64,000 nucleotides of DNA from Pseudomonas sp. efr-133-TYG-5 (GCF_030209175.1 NZ_JARVSM010000005.1:1-64000); one strand, 5' to 3'; shown: positions 18,146 through 28,102, numbered from the stretch's first letter. A program made the numbers and translations. Notes: generated by a model not told the origin, from the letters alone.

Positions 18146-19352
18146 GATTCGGCTCCTCGGCGAAGTCGCTCTCATGGAATTCCATCTCTTCACTGCCCAG
18201 GTGGGTCCGACTCTCCCACTCGATCCTCAGCAACAGGCCAAGGCAGGCGCAGCAGATCACCAGGGAACTGCCGCCATAACTGAGGAACGGCAGGGTCAGG
18301 CCTTTGGTCGGCAGCAGGCCGACGTTCACGCCGATGTTGATCAGGAACTGGCCGATCCACAGGAACGACAGGCCGTAGGCCACATAGGCGGCAAAAAACT
18401 GTTTGGCTTTCTCGGCCCACAGACCGATGTACATGCCGCGAATACAGACGAACACGAACAACGCCACGGTGCACAGCGAACCCACCGCGCCGAGTTCTTC
18501 GGCGAGTACCGAGAACACGAAGTCGGTGTGCGCTTCCGGCAGGTAGAACTGCTTCTGCACGCTGTTGCCCAGGCCGACGCCCAGCCATTCACCGCGACCG
18601 AAAGCGATCAACGCCTGCGACAACTGATAGCCGGCGCCGAACTGGTCGGCCCACGGGTCGGCGAAGTTGGTCAGACGCGCCATCCGGTACGGCTGCATCT
18701 GAATCAGCAACACCACAGCGGCCACGGCCAGCACCACCATCAGCGAGAAACGGAACAACCCGACGCCGCCGAGGAACAGCATCGCCGCCGCCGCGCCCAT
18801 CATCACCACGGTGGCGCCGAAGTCCGGCTCCATCAGCAGCAGGCCGGCCATCGGCAGCAGCACGATGAACGGCTTGAAGAAGCCCATCCAGCTCTCGCGC
18901 ACTTCCTTCTGCCGGCGCACCAGGTAACCGGCGAGGTAGATCACCACGAACACCTTGGCGATTTCCGACGGCTGCACGTTGAAGAAACTGAAACCGATCC
19001 AGCGCATCGAACCGTTCACTTCACGGCCGATCCCCGGGACGATCACCATCACCAGCAGACCGAACGCACCGATCAGCATCATCCAGCCCAGGCGCTGCCA
19101 GGTGGCGATCGGAATCATCATGGTGACGATGCAGGCGCCCAGGCCCAGTGCCACATAGATCAGGTGGCGAATCATGTAGTACAGCGCACTGCCCGACTGC
19201 GCCGCCGCCACTTCGGTGGACGCCGAGGCGATCATGATCAAGCCCAGGCCGAGCAGCGCCAGGCAACCGGCGAGCATCGGGAAATCGAGATCGATGCCGC
19301 GCCCGGTGATGATCGGCGACGGATACGGCTTGATGATATTGCGCAGGCTCAT
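18135..19352 (-). CDS. ftsW: Septal peptidoglycan polymerase FtsW (SEDS family)
   Basis: FtsW is the lipid II glycosyltransferase that works with FtsI at the septum. It has 405 residues and about ten TM segments. The start ATG 19352 overlaps the murD stop (ATGA); longer readings would lie inside murD. SEDS hallmarks include PSEIAKVFVVIYLAGYLVRR, MEPDFGATVVM with its conserved acidic residue, and the C-terminal PTKGLTLPFLSYGGSS signature. A cytoplasmic tail of about 30 acidic residues (EMEFHESDFAEEPN) ends the protein. Confidence 0.98.
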   Translation of the reverse strand: MSLRNIIKPYPSPIITGRGIDLDFPMLAGCLALLGLGLIMIASASTEVAAAQSGSALYYMIRHLIYVALGLGACIVTMMIPIATWQRLGWMMLIGAFGLLVMVIVPGIGREVNGSMRWIGFSFFNVQPSEIAKVFVVIYLAGYLVRRQKEVRESWMGFFKPFIVLLPMAGLLLMEPDFGATVVMMGAAAAMLFLGGVGLFRFSLMVVLAVAAVVLLIQMQPYRMARLTNFADPWADQFGAGYQLSQALIAFGRGEWLGVGLGNSVQKQFYLPEAHTDFVFSVLAEELGAVGSLCTVALFVFVCIRGMYIGLWAEKAKQFFAAYVAYGLSFLWIGQFLINIGVNVGLLPTKGLTLPFLSYGGSSLVICCACLGLLLRIEWESRTHLGSEEMEFHESDFAEEPNHGR

Positions 19353-20695
19353 GCCAGTTCCTCCACGGCGCGGACGAACTGGTGACCACGGTCTTCGTAA
19401 TGCTTGAACATGTCGAAACTGGCGCACGCCGGCGACAGCAGCACGACATCGCCCGGCTGGGCCACGGCACGGCACTGCGCCACGGCGTCGACCAGCGAGC
19501 CGACGCGAATCAGCGGCACGCTGTCGCCGATGGCCGCGCCGATCTTGTCGGAGTCGCGTCCCATCAGGATCACGGCGCGGCAATGGGCCGCCACCGGATC
19601 GCGCAGGTCATTGAATTCGGCACCCTTGCCGTCGCCACCGGCGATCAGCACGATCTTGCCGGCGATGTCCGCACCCAGGCCTTCGATGGCAGCGAGGGCG
19701 GCGCCGACGTTGGTCGCCTTGGAATCGTTGTAATAGCCCACGCCATCCAGGTCACGCACCCACTGGCAGCGGTGCTCGAGGCCGGCAAAGTTGCGCAGGG
19801 CGCTGAGCATGGCGTCGAACGGCAGGCCCACGGCATGCCCCAGCGCCAGCGCCGCAAGGGCATTGGACTGATTGTGCGCGCCGCGAATCTTCAGCTCGCG
19901 CACCGGCAGCAGGTTCTGGAACTCGAACGCGAGGTATTTCTCGCCGTTCTCTTCGCGGATACCGAACGCCTTGAAATCCGGTTGGGTCAGGCCGAAGGTC
20001 CAGCACGGCTGGCCCTCGCCCATCAATGGCCGGGTCAACGCATCCTGACGGTTGACCACGAACTGCCGGGCGCCACGGAAAATCCGGTGCTTGGCCAGGT
20101 GGTAGGCCGGCAGGCCGCTGTAGCGGTCCATGTGGTCTTCGCTGATGTTGAGCACGGTGGCCACTTCAGCGTTGAGCTGGTCGGTGGTTTCCAGCTGGAA
20201 GCTCGACAGCTCCATCACGTACAGCTCGACGTCGTCGCTGAGCAGGTCCAGCGCCGGCGTCCCGAGGTTGCCACCGACCGCGACACGTTTGCCGGCCGCA
20301 GCCGCCATCTCGCCGACCAGGGTGGTGACGGTGCTTTTCGCGTTGGAACCGCTGATGGCCACGATCGGCGCCCGCGCGTTACGCGCGAACAGCTCGATGT
20401 CGCCGGACAGTTTCACGCCACGGGCCGCGGCGGCTTGCAGGGCCGGGGTCGCCAGCGCCAGGCCGGGGCTCACGTAGAGCTCGTCGGCACGGCACAGGAA
20501 CTCGACGTCCAGCTCGCCACAACGCACTTCCACGTGCGGATAGTCACGCTTGAGCGTGGCCAGTTCCGGTGGATTTTCCCGCGTATCGGCAACGGCAAAC
20601 GCCACGCCCCGGTTCGCCAGGAAGCGAACCAGGGACATGCCGCTCTTGCCGAGGCCGACAACGATGCGGAAGTGGTCAGAAGCGATCAGAGACAC
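19349..20695 (-). CDS. murD: UDP-N-acetylmuramoyl-L-alanine--D-glutamate ligase
   Basis: MurD adds D-Glu to UDP-MurNAc-L-Ala. It has 448 residues. The N-terminal UDP-binding motif is VVGLGKSGMSLVRFL. The ATP loop is SGSNAKSTVTTL, and the Mur-ligase centre includes MELSSFQLE and the downstream NISEDHMDRY carbamoyl-Lys region. YYNDSKATN and LIAGGDGKGAEF are the C-terminal MurD signatures. A 5-base gap separates it from mraY. Confidence 0.98.
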   Translation of the reverse strand: MSLIASDHFRIVVGLGKSGMSLVRFLANRGVAFAVADTRENPPELATLKRDYPHVEVRCGELDVEFLCRADELYVSPGLALATPALQAAAARGVKLSGDIELFARNARAPIVAISGSNAKSTVTTLVGEMAAAAGKRVAVGGNLGTPALDLLSDDVELYVMELSSFQLETTDQLNAEVATVLNISEDHMDRYSGLPAYHLAKHRIFRGARQFVVNRQDALTRPLMGEGQPCWTFGLTQPDFKAFGIREENGEKYLAFEFQNLLPVRELKIRGAHNQSNALAALALGHAVGLPFDAMLSALRNFAGLEHRCQWVRDLDGVGYYNDSKATNVGAALAAIEGLGADIAGKIVLIAGGDGKGAEFNDLRDPVAAHCRAVILMGRDSDKIGAAIGDSVPLIRVGSLVDAVAQCRAVAQPGDVVLLSPACASFDMFKHYEDRGHQFVRAVEELA

Positions 20696-20700
20696 TCGTT

Positions 20701-21783
20701 CTACCTCAGCTTCAGGGTGGCAAGGCCGATCAGCACGAGAATCACGGTGATGATCCAGAAACGGACGATCACGCGCGGCTCGGGCCAGCCCTTGAGTTCA
20801 AAGTGGTGGTGAATCGGTGCCATGCGGAACACACGGCGACCGGTCAGTTTGAAGGAAGCCACCTGAATGACGACTGACAGGGTCTCCATCACGAACACGC
20901 CGCCCATGATGAACAGGACGATTTCCTGACGGACGATCACTGCGATGGTGCCCAGGGCCGCGCCCAGTGCCAGTGCGCCGACGTCGCCCATGAAGACTTG
21001 CGCCGGATAGGTGTTGAACCAGAGGAAACCGAGGCCGGCACCGATCAACGCGCCGCAGAACACGATCAGCTCGCCGGCGCCCGGTACGTAGGGAATCAGC
21101 AGGTATTCAGCGAATTTCACGTTACCCGACAGGTAGCAGAAGATGCCCAGGCCGCCGCCGACCATCACGGTTGGCATGATCGCCAGGCCGTCGAGGCCGT
21201 CGGTCAGGTTGACCGCGTTGCTCGAACCGACGATCACGAAGTAGGTCAGGACGATGAACCCGGCGCCCAGGGGAATGCTGTAGTCCTTGAGCATCGGCAG
21301 GATCAGCGTGGTTTCCACCGGCGTCGCAGCGGTCATATAAAGGAAGATCGCTGCGCCGAGGCCGAACACCGACTGCCAGAAATATTTCCAGCGGCTCGGC
21401 AGGCCACGGGAGTTCTTCTCGATCACTTTGCGGTAGTCGTCGACCCAGCCGATGGCGCCGAACAGCAGCGTCACCAACAGCACCACCCACACATAACGGT
21501 TGCTCAGGTCAGCCCAGAGCAGCGTGCTGACGCCGATGGAGGACAGGATCAGTGCGCCGCCCATGGTCGGCGTACCCGACTTGGACAGGTGCGATTGCGG
21601 GCCGTCGTTACGTACCGACTGGCCGATCTGACGGTTCTGCAGGGTGCGGATCATCCACGGGCCATAGCACAGCGACAAGACCAGCGCGGTCAGCACACCG
21701 AGGATCCCGCGCAGGGTCAGGTACTGGAAGACCGCGAAGCCTTTGTAGAACTGTTGCAGATACTCCGCTAGCAGCAGCAGCAT
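20701..21783 (-). CDS. mraY: Phospho-N-acetylmuramoyl-pentapeptide transferase MraY
   Basis: MraY joins UDP-MurNAc-pentapeptide to undecaprenyl phosphate to form lipid I. The protein has 360 residues with about ten TM helices. Signature motifs are SKSGTPTMGG, the metal-binding WVDDYRK, NLTDGLDGLA, FMGDVGALALG and the His-rich APIHHHFELKGW loop. ATG 21783 overlaps the murF stop by one base (TAATG) and gives the standard MLLLLAEYLQQF start; nine further upstream residues in frame are not conserved. Confidence 0.98.
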   Translation of the reverse strand: MLLLLAEYLQQFYKGFAVFQYLTLRGILGVLTALVLSLCYGPWMIRTLQNRQIGQSVRNDGPQSHLSKSGTPTMGGALILSSIGVSTLLWADLSNRYVWVVLLVTLLFGAIGWVDDYRKVIEKNSRGLPSRWKYFWQSVFGLGAAIFLYMTAATPVETTLILPMLKDYSIPLGAGFIVLTYFVIVGSSNAVNLTDGLDGLAIMPTVMVGGGLGIFCYLSGNVKFAEYLLIPYVPGAGELIVFCGALIGAGLGFLWFNTYPAQVFMGDVGALALGAALGTIAVIVRQEIVLFIMGGVFVMETLSVVIQVASFKLTGRRVFRMAPIHHHFELKGWPEPRVIVRFWIITVILVLIGLATLKLR

Positions 21784-23150
21784 TAATGTTTCTCCAGACT
21801 GGTTGCGCACAGGGCCGCCACGATGTTTTCCATCGCCGCGCTGCGCGAACCCTTGATCAAAATGGTGGTGTTTGGGTCCTGCTCGGCGGCGAGGGCCTGG
21901 ATCAGCTCGGCCTGCGTGCCGAAATGCTGTGCCTGCTCACCGAAAGCGTTCACGGCGTGGACCATGTTCGGGCCGACGGCGTAAAGCGCGGAAACCTTGC
22001 CCCGGGCGTACTCGCCCACGTCGCGGTGCCCCTGCTCTGCCCAGTCGCCCAACTCGCCGATATCCCCGAGCACCAGGACGGTGCGGCCGGAAAAGCCGGC
22101 GAGTATATCAACCGCGGCACACATCGAGGTGGGGTTCGCGTTGTAGGTGTCATCGATCACGCGCATGCCGTTTTTCGCCAGCTGCGCAACGGTGCGGCCC
22201 TTGACCGGCTGCACCGCGCCCAACCCGGTGGCGATGCCGAACAGCGACACGCCCAGGGCATGCGCGGCAGCGGCGGCGGCCATGGCGTTGGCGACGTTGT
22301 GGGTGCCCAGCAGATTCAATTGAACGTGCTCGACACCTTGCGGCGTATGCAGGTTGAAGGCCGGGCAACCACGGGCGTCGGTGCTCAGGTCACTGGCGTA
22401 GAAATCTGCCTGCGGCTTGTTCAGGGAGAACGTCAGGACCTTGCGCGCACCGGCACGGGTCTTCCAGATGCCAAAGGCCTTGTCATCGAGGTTCAGCACC
22501 GCGACGCCATCGGCCGCCAGCCCGTCAATGATTTCGCCTTTGGCTTCGACGATTTTTTCCGGCCCGCCGAACTCGCCAACGTGGGCGGTGCCAGCATTGT
22601 TGAGGATCGCCACGTGCGGCTTGGTCAGGCCGACGGTGTAGGCGATCTCACCCAGACGCGAAGCGCCCAGCTCGATCACCGCCGCCGTGTGTTCCGGGGC
22701 CAGTTCGAGCAGGGTCAGCGGTGCGCCGAGGTCGTTGTTCAGATTACCGCGCGTGGCCAGCACCGGACCGCGGGTACGCAGGATGCTCGCGAGCATTTCC
22801 TTGACCGTGGTCTTGCCGCTGGAACCGGTGATGGCAGCGACGGGCTGGGTGAACGCGGCACGGTTGAGGGCACCCAGTTGGCCGAGCGCCTGACGGGTGT
22901 CCTTGACCAGCAGTTGCGGCAGCGTGCTGTCGGCGACTTCGCGCTCGACCAGCGCCGCGACCGCGCCTTTGCCGGCGACCTCATTGAGGTAGTCATGGCC
23001 ATCGAAGCGCGGCCCGGTCAAGGCGATGAACAGTTGCCCGGCCTTGATCGCGCGGCTGTCGATGCTGACGCCATCGAAACTGGCGTCGGTGCTGACCAGA
23101 TGCGCATCGAGGGCATTGCTCAGTTCGCTGAGTCTGAGGGCCTTAAGCAT
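21783..23150 (-). CDS. murF: UDP-N-acetylmuramoyl-tripeptide--D-alanyl-D-alanine ligase
   Basis: MurF adds the D-Ala-D-Ala dipeptide made by DdlB and completes the pentapeptide precursor. It has 455 residues. The N-terminal part has GVSIDSRAIKAGQLFIAL, the ATP loop is ITGSSGKTTVKEM, and IDDTYNANPTSM marks the MurF C-terminal region. It overlaps murE by 8 bases. Confidence 0.98.
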   Translation of the reverse strand: MLKALRLSELSNALDAHLVSTDASFDGVSIDSRAIKAGQLFIALTGPRFDGHDYLNEVAGKGAVAALVEREVADSTLPQLLVKDTRQALGQLGALNRAAFTQPVAAITGSSGKTTVKEMLASILRTRGPVLATRGNLNNDLGAPLTLLELAPEHTAAVIELGASRLGEIAYTVGLTKPHVAILNNAGTAHVGEFGGPEKIVEAKGEIIDGLAADGVAVLNLDDKAFGIWKTRAGARKVLTFSLNKPQADFYASDLSTDARGCPAFNLHTPQGVEHVQLNLLGTHNVANAMAAAAAAHALGVSLFGIATGLGAVQPVKGRTVAQLAKNGMRVIDDTYNANPTSMCAAVDILAGFSGRTVLVLGDIGELGDWAEQGHRDVGEYARGKVSALYAVGPNMVHAVNAFGEQAQHFGTQAELIQALAAEQDPNTTILIKGSRSAAMENIVAALCATSLEKH

Positions 23151-24606
23151 GGGCCACCTCCCACGCGGTCAGGGCATGATCGGCTTCGACCAGATCGGAG
23201 AAGGCATGGCGCTCGCCGTTGATTTCCTGGTAGTCCTCGTGGCCTTTGCCGGCCAGGACGATCACATCGTCCGCCGAGGCACTGGCGATCAGTTGCGCGA
23301 TGGCCTGGCCACGGCCAGCGACGAACGTGACTTTGTCCACTGCCGTGAAGCCGGCGCGGATGTCAGCAAAAATCACCGCAGGATCTTCGGTGCGCGGGTT
23401 GTCATCGGTGACCAGCACGCGATCGGCCAGGCGCTCGACCACTTCGGCCATCAGCGGGCGCTTGCCGCGATCACGGTCGCCGCCGCAGCCGAACAGGCAC
23501 AGCAACTGGCCTTTGACGTGCGGGCGCAGTGCGCTCAGGACTTTTTCCAGCGCATCCGGAGTGTGGGCGTAATCGACCACCACCAGCGGCTGCGTGCCAC
23601 CGCCCAGACGCTGCATGCGCCCGGCCGGACCTTCCAGCTTGGGCAGGACCTTGAGAATTTCGTCGAGGGCGTAGTCCAGGCCGAGCAAGGCGCCGACCGC
23701 CGCCAGCACGTTGCTCAGGTTGAAGCGACCGAGCAGCGTGCTGCGCAGGTGATGTTCGCCCTGCGGCGTGACCAGCGTGGCACGCACGCCTTCGTCGTCG
23801 AACTGCGCCTGACGGCAATACAGGTAGGCGCTGCTGTCGAGCAGGCTGTAGGTGATCAGCCGCGACTCGCGTTTTTCCGCCGCCAGCTGCCGGCCGAATT
23901 CGTCGTCGAGGTTGACCACGCGGCATTTCAAATCATTCCAGGCGAACAGCTTGGCCTTGGCTTCGCCATAGGCCTGCATGGTGCCGTGGTAATCGAGGTG
24001 ATCGCGGGACAGGTTGGTCATCACCGCGACGTCGAACGCCAGCGCGCTGACCCGGCCCTGATCCAGACCGTGGGACGACACTTCCATGGCCACAGCCTTG
24101 GCGCCGGCCTTTTTCAGGTCACCGAGGGTCGCCTGCATGGCAATCGGATTCGGCGTGGTGTGCAGGCCGCTTTGCAGCGCGCCATGGAAACCGGAGCCGA
24201 GGGTGCCGACGATGCCGCAATGCTGGCCGAGCAGGTCCAGCGCCTGCGCCACCAGTTGGGTGACGCTGGTCTTGCCGTTGGTGCCGGTCACGCCGATCAG
24301 GTTCAGGTGATGGCTTGGCTCGCCATAGAAGCGCCCGGCGATATCCGACAGCTGCGCCGCCAGGCCCTTGACCGGAATCAGCGGCACGTCAGTAATCGGC
24401 AGCACAGTGGCGCCTTCCACTTCATAGGCCACGGCCGCGGCGCCACGGGTCAGTGCATCGGCGATGTGCGCACGGCCATCGAACTTGCCGCCCGGTACGG
24501 CGAGGAACAGGTCACCGGCACGAACGTTACGACTGTCCAGCGCCAATTCACGGATCAACAGATCGTGGCCGGCGTGGGGGAAGATCTTGTTCAGACTCAA
24601 AGACAT
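23143..24606 (-). CDS. murE: UDP-MurNAc-L-alanyl-D-glutamate--2,6-diaminopimelate ligase
   Basis: MurE adds meso-diaminopimelate as the third stem residue. It has 487 residues. The ATP loop is VTGTNGKTSVTQL, and MEVSSHGLDQGR is the conserved centre. The DNPR box that selects meso-DAP rather than lysine is present (TDDNPRTEDP), and GKGHEDYQE is near the C-terminus. The start overlaps the ftsI stop by one base (TGATG). Confidence 0.98.
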   Translation of the reverse strand: MSLSLNKIFPHAGHDLLIRELALDSRNVRAGDLFLAVPGGKFDGRAHIADALTRGAAAVAYEVEGATVLPITDVPLIPVKGLAAQLSDIAGRFYGEPSHHLNLIGVTGTNGKTSVTQLVAQALDLLGQHCGIVGTLGSGFHGALQSGLHTTPNPIAMQATLGDLKKAGAKAVAMEVSSHGLDQGRVSALAFDVAVMTNLSRDHLDYHGTMQAYGEAKAKLFAWNDLKCRVVNLDDEFGRQLAAEKRESRLITYSLLDSSAYLYCRQAQFDDEGVRATLVTPQGEHHLRSTLLGRFNLSNVLAAVGALLGLDYALDEILKVLPKLEGPAGRMQRLGGGTQPLVVVDYAHTPDALEKVLSALRPHVKGQLLCLFGCGGDRDRGKRPLMAEVVERLADRVLVTDDNPRTEDPAVIFADIRAGFTAVDKVTFVAGRGQAIAQLIASASADDVIVLAGKGHEDYQEINGERHAFSDLVEADHALTAWEVAHA

Positions 24607-26345
24607 CAGCCGCGCCCTCCATTGGCTTTCAGCGGAACGACCGGGGTGGCGTTGGCCTGTTGTGTGGTCGGCAGGTTGTCCGGCGTGACGTTCATCAGGC
24701 GCAGGGTCCCGGACATCACGCGGCTGAACACCGGTGCCGAAACCAGACCACCGAAGTAACCGGCCTTGCTCGGCTCGTCGATCACCACAACGATGGCGTA
24801 ACGCGGGTCACTCATCGGGCCGAAACCGGCAAACAGCGAACGATAGGAGTTTTCCGCGTAGCCCTTGGTGCCCACCGAGGTCTTGCGAGCAGTACCCGAC
24901 TTGCCGGCCACGTGATACGCCGGCACCTGCGCACGGAACACCCCGCGCGGCGCTTCGATCACTTGTTGCAGCATGCCTTGCATGGTTTTCGCCACGGCTT
25001 CCGGCAGCACCTGGGTGGTCTGCGGCGGCTTGTCGGTTTTGATCAGGGTCAGCGGGGCGAGACGGCCGTTGTTGGCCAGCGCCGAGAACGCGTGCACCAG
25101 CTGGATCGCGGTCACGGAAATACCGTAGCCGTAGGACAGCGTCGCGGTTTCCGCCTTGCGCCATTCGCGGTAGTTCGGCAGGTTGCCGACGCGCTCGCCC
25201 GGGAAGCCGAGGCCGGTGTCCTGGCCGAGGCCGACTTTCTGCGCGAGGCGGAAAATCGTTTCGCCACCGATGTCGAACGCAACCTTGCTCATGCCGACGT
25301 TACTGGAATTGATCAGGATCCCGGTCAGGTCGAGCACCGGACCTTCGGTCTTGGACACGTCCTTGATGGTGTACTTGCCGATCTGCAGGGAGCCCGGATA
25401 CACCTCGACGGTGTCGCTCGGCTTCCAGCGTCCGGTTTCGATGGCAGCGCTCATCGAAATGGCTTTCATGGTCGAACCCGGCTCGAACACGTCGATCATC
25501 GCGCGGTTACGCATCATTGCCGGTTGCAGGTTGCGGCGGTTGTTCGGGTTGTAGGTCGGCTGGTTGACCATGGCGAGGATCTCGCCGGTCTTCACGTCCA
25601 TGATCACCAGGCTGCCGGCCTTGGCGCCGTTCTCGATGATCGCGTTACGCAGCTCGCGGTTGGCCAGGTACTGCAGGCGCAGGTCAATGGACAACGCCAA
25701 GGGCTTGCCGGCCTTGGCGTTTTTGGTGACCTGGACATCCTTGATCAGGCGTCCGCGCCGATCCTTGATGACCTGCCGCTTGCCGGGCACCCCGGCCAGC
25801 CATTCGTCGTAGGCCAGTTCGACACCTTCGCGACCGTGGTCGTCGATGTCGGTGAAGCCGACCATGTGCGCGGTGACTTCACCGGCAGGATAGAAGCGGC
25901 GAAACTCTTCGATGCCATAGACGCCCGGCACTTTCAGGTCGAGCACGGCCTGGCCCTGCTCGGGGGTCAGGCCGCGCACCAGATAAATGAATTCTTTGTT
26001 GGCCTGGGCTTCAAGGCGTTCGGCCAGCGCTTTCGGATCCTGGCCCAGGGCGGCGGCGAGCGCCGGCCACTTTTCCTTGGCAAGCTGCATTTCCTTGGCG
26101 TTGGCCCACAGCGTGGTCACCGGCGTACTGACGGCCAGCGGCTCGCCGTTGCGGTCGGTGATAAGGCCACGGTGTGCCGGAATCGGGATGTGCCGCACAC
26201 TGCGCGCGTCGCCCTGGCCTTTGAGGAAGTCACGGTCGACCACTTGCAGGTCGATGATGCGCCAGCAGATCGCGGCCACCATCACGCCAAGCAGACCCAC
26301 CACCAGGCGGAAGCGCCACGGGAAGAGTGCCCCTTCGAGTTTCAT
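24606..26345 (-). CDS. ftsI: Septal peptidoglycan transpeptidase FtsI (PBP3)
   Basis: FtsI is the class B penicillin-binding protein that cross-links septal peptidoglycan with FtsW. It has 579 residues from the second of two adjacent ATG codons (26348 and 26345). The second one gives a TGATG overlap with the ftsL stop, and either is possible. A short cytoplasmic tail leads to one TM segment (RLVVGLLGVMVAAICWRI), a pedestal domain (RGLITDRNGEPLA) and the transpeptidase domain. The transpeptidase motifs are STMK (acyl-Ser about residue 294), SSN and KSGTA, all intact. Confidence 0.98.
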   Translation of the reverse strand: MKLEGALFPWRFRLVVGLLGVMVAAICWRIIDLQVVDRDFLKGQGDARSVRHIPIPAHRGLITDRNGEPLAVSTPVTTLWANAKEMQLAKEKWPALAAALGQDPKALAERLEAQANKEFIYLVRGLTPEQGQAVLDLKVPGVYGIEEFRRFYPAGEVTAHMVGFTDIDDHGREGVELAYDEWLAGVPGKRQVIKDRRGRLIKDVQVTKNAKAGKPLALSIDLRLQYLANRELRNAIIENGAKAGSLVIMDVKTGEILAMVNQPTYNPNNRRNLQPAMMRNRAMIDVFEPGSTMKAISMSAAIETGRWKPSDTVEVYPGSLQIGKYTIKDVSKTEGPVLDLTGILINSSNVGMSKVAFDIGGETIFRLAQKVGLGQDTGLGFPGERVGNLPNYREWRKAETATLSYGYGISVTAIQLVHAFSALANNGRLAPLTLIKTDKPPQTTQVLPEAVAKTMQGMLQQVIEAPRGVFRAQVPAYHVAGKSGTARKTSVGTKGYAENSYRSLFAGFGPMSDPRYAIVVVIDEPSKAGYFGGLVSAPVFSRVMSGTLRLMNVTPDNLPTTQQANATPVVPLKANGGRG

Positions 26346-26638
26346 CATGGCGCCACCATCTTCACGTCAGCCGCGCCAGGGATGTGCATCTTCAATTGTT
26401 CGGTGGCCAGCACTTCGATCCGGCTGTGCGCGGTCCAGGTGCTTTGCTCGAGAATCAGCCGGCCCCACTCGGCCTGCGCCTTGTCGCGCACGCTGAGTTC
26501 GTTGTACAGGGTGTTGAGCAACTGCCGGTTCCAGTGCGCGCTGTAGGACACACCGATGGCCGACACGAGCACGCCGATGAACAGCAGCAGCATGAAGAAG
26601 CTGCCGCCGGGCAATGGCTTGGCGAAAAGCTTGCTCAC
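26345..26638 (-). CDS. ftsL: Cell division protein FtsL
   Basis: FtsL is a small bitopic divisome protein of 97 residues that binds FtsB and FtsQ and helps activate FtsWI. The single TM segment (FFMLLLFIGVLVSAIGVSYSA) is followed by a short periplasmic coiled-coil. It starts at GTG 26638, which overlaps the rsmH stop (GTGA). Confidence 0.95.
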   Translation of the reverse strand: MSKLFAKPLPGGSFFMLLLFIGVLVSAIGVSYSAHWNRQLLNTLYNELSVRDKAQAEWGRLILEQSTWTAHSRIEVLATEQLKMHIPGAADVKMVAP

Positions 26639-27582
26639 CGCAACTTCTCCGCGACACGCATGACCGCGCTACGGGAACGTGGGTTGGCCTTCAGCTCGGC
26701 GTCGGAGGCCGTCTGTGCTTTGCCATGGACTTTGATTTTCGGTTCGAACGCAACGTGGCGAACCGGCAGGTTGCGCGGCAGGTTGTCGGCTTCGCCTTTT
26801 ACCAGCTTGCGCATGAACAGTTTGACGATGCGGTCTTCCAGGGAGTGGAAGCTGATCACCACCAGGCGCCCGCCTACTTCGAGGGCTTCGAGCGCTGCGT
26901 CGAGGCCGGCCTCGAGATCGCCCAGTTCGTTGTTGACGTGAATGCGCAGGCCCTGGAAGGCGCGGGTCGCCGGGTTCTTGCCCTTTTCCCACGCCGGGTT
27001 GGCGACTTTCAGCACTTCGGCCAGATCGGCGGTGCGCTCGAACGGCTTGATGTCGCGGCGCTCGGCCACGGCACGGGCCATGCGCCCGGAGAAACGTTCT
27101 TCGCCGTATTCCTTGAACACCCGGGCGATTTCCTCCACCGGCGCGGTGTTGACGAACTCGGCCGCGCTGATACCGCGCGACGGGTCCATGCGCATGTCCA
27201 GCGGACCGTCGTTGAGGAAACTGAAACCGCGCTCAGGGTCGTCGAGTTGCGGCGACGACACCCCGAGGTCGAGCAGAATGCCGCTGACCTTGCCGGCCAG
27301 GCCGCGCTCGGCGACTTCCGCACCGAGCTCGGCAAAGCTGCGCTGCACAACGACAAAGCGGCCGTCTTCGGCCGCTAGCGTTTGCCCGGTGGCAATCGCT
27401 TGAGGATCTTTGTCGAACCCGAGGAGCCGGCCATCTGGCCCGAGCTTGCTGAGGATCAACCGACTGTGGCCACCGCGCCCGAACGTGCCGTCCAGATAGC
27501 AGCCATCAGGACGTACGGCGAGAGCCTCGACGGCTTCGTCAAGCAGTACGGTGATGTGGTTAAAGCCGCTATCAATAGTCAC
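26635..27582 (-). CDS. rsmH: 16S rRNA (cytosine-1402-N4)-methyltransferase RsmH
   Basis: RsmH (MraW) methylates the N4 of C1402 in 16S rRNA using SAM. RsmI, encoded just upstream beyond rnpB, makes the 2'-O-methyl on the same nucleotide. The protein has 315 residues. SAM-binding motif DGTFGRGGHS is near residue 32, and LLDLGVSSPQLDDPERGFSF and ISFHSLEDRIVK are family signatures. GTG 27582 overlaps the mraZ stop (GTGA). Confidence 0.98.
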   Translation of the reverse strand: MTIDSGFNHITVLLDEAVEALAVRPDGCYLDGTFGRGGHSRLILSKLGPDGRLLGFDKDPQAIATGQTLAAEDGRFVVVQRSFAELGAEVAERGLAGKVSGILLDLGVSSPQLDDPERGFSFLNDGPLDMRMDPSRGISAAEFVNTAPVEEIARVFKEYGEERFSGRMARAVAERRDIKPFERTADLAEVLKVANPAWEKGKNPATRAFQGLRIHVNNELGDLEAGLDAALEALEVGGRLVVISFHSLEDRIVKLFMRKLVKGEADNLPRNLPVRHVAFEPKIKVHGKAQTASDAELKANPRSRSAVMRVAEKLR

Positions 27583-28034
27583 AGGATCAAATCACGCAGT
27601 TCGTCAGGCATGGCGCCCGGTTGTTGAATAGCAGCCAGGTCAGCGGCAGAAACCGCATTCCAGGCATCCTCGTCCCACAGTTGGAACTTGTTCAGTTGGC
27701 CCACCAGCATCGCGCGCTTGTCGAGCTTGGCGTATTCGCGCAGACGCGGTGGAACCAGGAAACGACCACTGCCGTCGAGTTCGAGGTCGACGGCGTTACC
27801 AATCAATAAACGTTGCAGGCGACGGTTCTCTTCGCGAAGCGAAGGCAGTGCGCGCAATTTGGTTTCAATAATTTCCCACTCATCGAGCGGGTAGACACAC
27901 AAACATGGATCAACGGCGTCGATCGTCACGATCAACTGCCCGGAGCTGCGCGAAACGAGCTCGTCACGGTACCGGCTCGGCATGGCGAGACGGCCCTTTG
28001 CGTCGAGACTGATAGCGTTAGCTCCGCGAAACAC
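27579..28034 (-). CDS. mraZ: Transcriptional regulator MraZ
   Basis: MraZ is a 151-residue DNA-binding protein that represses its own division-cluster promoter in E. coli. Two AbrB-like half-domains are visible, each with the DxxxR motif: DAKGRLAMPSRYRDEL near residue 12 and DGSGRFLVPPRLREYA near residue 93. It starts at GTG 28034 with GGAG ten bases before. It is first in the cluster. The likely target boxes lie about 40-70 bases upstream of its start. Confidence 0.97.
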   Translation of the reverse strand: MFRGANAISLDAKGRLAMPSRYRDELVSRSSGQLIVTIDAVDPCLCVYPLDEWEIIETKLRALPSLREENRRLQRLLIGNAVDLELDGSGRFLVPPRLREYAKLDKRAMLVGQLNKFQLWDEDAWNAVSAADLAAIQQPGAMPDELRDLIL

Positions 28035-28076
28035 GTCAGCGTTTCTCCAATTTTTAGCGTTTTGAGCTCAAAAAAC

Positions 28077-28102
28077 CCACTTCATGCCACTTTCCGCCAC
28101 TT
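28077..28102 (-). promoter_or_regulatory. Three phased MraZ-binding boxes in the mraZ leader
   Basis: Minus strand AAGTGG occurs three times at exact 10-base spacing (plus-strand CCACTT at 28077-28082, 28087-28092 and 28097-28102). E. coli MraZ binds TGGGN-type direct repeats with the same spacing. The boxes lie just downstream of the -10 box, so binding would block initiation or early elongation. Confidence 0.75.
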